Assembly: GCA_023230755.1 (NCBI GenBank)
Contig: JALNWS010000179.1
Location: 1-8,158, forward strand
Length of the DNA stretch: 8,158 nt
Reading direction: 5' to 3'
Source: Azoarcus sp.
GTDB lineage: Bacteria > Pseudomonadota > Gammaproteobacteria > Burkholderiales > Rhodocyclaceae
Position 1 is the first letter of the stretch, and each line of letters begins with the position of its first letter. Positions 6,851 through 8,158 of the stretch are shown one piece after another. The translations under genes were made by a program, and so were the position numbers. The notes beneath the pieces are model-generated. The model was not told the origin of the DNA. It was given only the letters and a program-made list of their open reading frames with translations, and made no database searches.

Positions 6851-7272
6851 GCGTTGGGGACTCAGGAAATCATTCGCTTGAGGATGTTTCTCGCAAAGCA
6901 GTCAAGCGCGCAACGCAGGACGTTTTAGCGCGCTGGATGCGACGTTCTGGGGGAGTATCAGGATCAAGTACATGCCTCCCTCGTTGCTGCGTATGGCCGC
7001 GCCTCACCCCGTGCCCCCGCGGGCCCGGAACGGGTGGAATACAGACCGGTCGTGTCCATGCACCTGTCTTCCTTCATGTTGTAGCTGCCGCCGCGGAATG
7101 CCCGACAGAGAATCAGTATCTACCATCAAGAAGCATGCCAATCGACAAACGGCGCCGCCCCATTACAAATCAACAACTTAAAAATCGTCCACTGCCAATC
7201 CGTTCCGCTCAGCGGCCTGAAACGCGCCAGTTTGGCAGATCTCAATGCCATAAATGACAGAGCCAGACAGAC
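6851..7272. other. Intergenic stretch without a recognisable gene
   Basis: This 422-base stretch precedes the oxidoreductase operon and should contain its promoter. A plus-strand open frame runs through 6838-7257, but its translation has no family resemblance, is rich in Arg, Pro and Cys and overlaps the start of the real gene, so I treat it as chance. From about 7120 to 7260 the composition turns A-rich compared with the surrounding GC-rich DNA (for example CATTACAAATCAACAACTTA), which fits regulatory or acquired DNA. I see no clear promoter hexamers. Confidence 0.45.
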
Positions 7273-7289
7273 CTATTCAGCTTGAATAG
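7273..7289. repeat. Short perfect hairpin CTATTCA-gct-TGAATAG
   Basis: A 7-bp perfect inverted repeat with a 3-base loop lies about 30 bases outside the repeat-like segment that begins near 7320. No T-run follows. It could be an operator-like palindrome or a structural boundary; its role is unknown. Confidence 0.5.
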
Positions 7290-7332
7290 CCGCGGATTGT
7301 GCGGACGGCCCCGTTCGTCAAAAAAGTACCGC

Positions 7333-7363
7333 TGTTCAGCCGCTACTGGCAAGTGGCTGAACA
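7333..7363 (-). terminator. 12-bp hairpin with nearby T-run on the minus strand
   Basis: TGTTCAGCCGCT (7333-7344) pairs with AGTGGCTGAACA (7352-7363) with one G-T wobble around a 7-base loop. On the minus strand seven bases separate the stem from TTTTTT (7325-7320). It is terminator-like, although the gap is longer than in classical intrinsic terminators. It may end a transcript that comes through the repeat-like segment. Confidence 0.45.
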
Positions 7364-7531
7364 TTAAAACTGTGCCGACGCCAGAAATTGCAGAAGCGCT
7401 CTACGTGATCGAACACGTCGGCACGTGCATCTGCATGAGTGCGGCAGGTCCGCCGCTTGATCCGTTCGCGCCTTCGCCACTGAAGGAAGCTTTCGGGCCC
7501 GCATTGTTGACCCGCGCTGCGCCGCGCACCC

Positions 7532-7594
7532 GCTAGTCCTTGCGCATTATTGACGCCCCTGACCCGAATGAAGATCATGCCAGCCACACGAAGA
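7532..7594. repeat. 63-bp repeat, copy B
   Basis: This stretch is the partner of 4364-4426, same strand and same length, with nine substitutions by my count. It forms the right-hand end of the repeat-like segment 7320-7594. The two copies bracket the oxidoreductase-haemoglobin-thioesterase operon as direct repeats about 3.1 kb apart. The sequence after CGAAGA is unrelated in the two copies, so this point looks like an element boundary. Confidence 0.8.
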
Positions 7595-7612
7595 CCTTAA
7601 CAGCATATGAAG

Positions 7613-7633
7613 TCTGGCCTGCTTAAGGCCGGA
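7613..7633. repeat. Hairpin TCTGGCCT-gctta-AGGCCGGA
   Basis: An 8-bp stem with one T-G wobble and a 5-base loop lies just outside the repeat boundary. The rest of 7595-7816 holds the leader of the protease gene, with another small inverted repeat (CCTGCT 7752-7757, AGCAGG 7768-7773). No gene is visible, and no promoter hexamers stand out. Confidence 0.4.
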
Positions 7634-7816
7634 ACACCTTGGCGTTGCGCCTGGCGGGTTTCGGGAAAATTTTCGTTCAGGCGCACCGTTCCGGGAACAA
7701 GGCAGTGCGCGTCGCGAAAGCAATAGAGCCATGACACAACGTGACTTGAACCCTGCTCTCCGAGTTCAGCAGGAACCTTGTTTCATCTCAGATGTGAAAT
7801 CGGTTGTGAGGACAAA

Positions 7817-8158
7817 ATGAAGGCGATTGTTCGCAGTACCCTGGCGGCCGCAACGACCGCCTTTTTCTGTCTTGGTGCAGGGCCTGTTTTCGCCACGACA
7901 ATCTCCGGCACATATGAAGGCTTCTCCTGGATCGCGCAAAGCTTGCTGACAGGTGTGACAAGCACAGGGAATTCCAGTGACCCCGCCGGAGATTCGATCT
8001 ATCACCCGATCTACCCCACATACAACGGTGCAGTCAGTCTGGTGATGAACTACGGCGCTGAAGGCTCTTACGGGTGCTCGGGCTCGCTGCTCAGCGACCG
8101 GCGCTCCATACTCACCGCGGCGCACTGTGTTTCTCATGGCGCAGGCGCTGCGAACCCA
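7817..8158 (+). CDS. Secreted trypsin-like (S1) serine protease, 5' part
   Basis: This open frame runs 114 codons to the window end with no stop, so the gene is cut by the window. The first 26 residues form a signal peptide: basic MKAIVR, a hydrophobic core and a likely cleavage after GPVFA. The mature start is followed by a Ser/Thr/Gly-rich segment, then YNGAVSLVMNYG (69-80), CSGSLL (87-92) and the catalytic-histidine motif ILTAAHCVSHG (98-108) with H103. C87 and C104 are placed like the disulfide next to the active-site His in chymotrypsin-like enzymes. The Asp and Ser of the triad would lie beyond the window. A classical R-IVGG activation site is absent, which is common in bacterial members. 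GAGG at 7808-7811 precedes the ATG by five bases. Some such proteins in related bacteria end in a PEP-CTERM sorting tag; that cannot be seen here. Confidence 0.88.
   Translation, partial: MKAIVRSTLAAATTAFFCLGAGPVFATTISGTYEGFSWIAQSLLTGVTSTGNSSDPAGDSIYHPIYPTYNGAVSLVMNYGAEGSYGCSGSLLSDRRSILTAAHCVSHGAGAANP

Larger units (their letters stand above)
7320..7594 (-). repeat. Repeat-like segment with terminal hairpin, containing 63-bp copy B
   Basis: Read on the minus strand, this segment opens at 7594 with the 63-bp repeat (copy B) and ends in a strong hairpin (7333-7363) followed by TTTTTT (7325-7320). Open frames exist on both strands (84 codons plus strand at 7282-7536; 83 codons minus strand at 7336-7587), but neither has a good start context or a recognised domain. 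The translated phrases look like the spurious short hypothetical proteins that recur around dispersed repeats in betaproteobacteria; that is a recollection, not a search. The wording GTCAAYAATGCG occurs twice on the minus strand within about 45 bases, which hints at internal duplication. Best guess: a dispersed genomic repeat or a decayed mobile element; a minus-strand small RNA is possible. Confidence 0.5.

Noticed and set aside
6954..6967. FNR-like box (TTGAT-cctg-ATACT on the minus strand) upstream of the oxidoreductase gene
   Set aside because: Only one half matches the TTGAT-N4-ATCAA consensus, and it lies more than 100 bases before the start. With a globin downstream it is an attractive idea, but the match is too weak.
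6838..7257. Open frame of 139 codons on the plus strand, as a possible gene upstream of the oxidoreductase operon
   Set aside because: It has no ribosome binding site, starts inside the oxidoreductase gene on the other strand, and its translation is Arg/Pro/Cys-rich without any recognisable domain.
7282..7536. Open frame of 84 codons on the plus strand, as a possible small protein
   Set aside because: It lies inside the repeat-like segment, has an equally long open frame on the opposite strand, and its stop falls in the repeated GCTAG. It is better explained as a by-product of the repeat.
4364..7594. Transposon or integron with the 63-bp repeats as ends
   Set aside because: No transposase or integrase gene lies between them, the copies are direct rather than inverted, and no target-site duplication or attC-like core is visible.

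Overview
The window is GC-rich proteobacterial DNA, most probably betaproteobacterial (Rhodocyclales- or Burkholderiales-like). This is inferred from the gene families, the codon use with its strong G/C third positions, and the style of the two-component pair. No rRNA, tRNA, CRISPR array or transposase gene is visible. The window carries seven genes or gene remnants with recognisable families, plus roughly 1.5 kb of intergenic DNA that holds repeats and hairpins.

Layout. (1) 171-1103 (+): a class I-type polyphosphate kinase 2. It converges on (2) 1149-1685 (-), a CorA/ZntB-family transporter gene that keeps its N-terminal part and both membrane helices but lacks the whole middle of the protein. 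(3) 1869-4263 (-): a two-component operon of a NarL/FixJ-type response regulator followed, with an 11-bp overlap, by a six-helix membrane hybrid histidine kinase with its own C-terminal receiver. (4) 4264-4762: a non-coding stretch with one copy of a 63-bp repeat and two hairpins. (5) 4763-6850 (-): a three-gene operon of an SQR/NDH-2-like FAD oxidoreductase, a group II truncated haemoglobin (ATGA overlap) and a PaaI-like hotdog thioesterase. (6) 6851-7816: about 970 bp without a convincing gene. It holds the second 63-bp repeat copy inside a longer repeat-like segment and several hairpins. (7) 7817 to the window end (+): the 5' part of a secreted trypsin-like serine protease.

How the parts may work together. 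The oxidoreductase-haemoglobin pair is translationally coupled and probably serves one redox or gas-related task (O2, NO or sulfide chemistry, or reduction of the haem protein), with the thioesterase co-transcribed. The response regulator and kinase form one signalling unit whose input is unknown; the target genes cannot be read from the sequence. PPK2 links polyphosphate to nucleotide pools.

The points most worth a second look are the internally deleted CorA/ZntB gene, the direct repeats that bracket the redox operon together with the larger repeat-like segment at 7320-7594, the SQR-like enzyme that keeps only two of the three usual SQR cysteine positions, and a perfect 15-bp inverted repeat at 4669-4705. 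I do not see a clearly new multi-gene system; the ordinary genes dominate.
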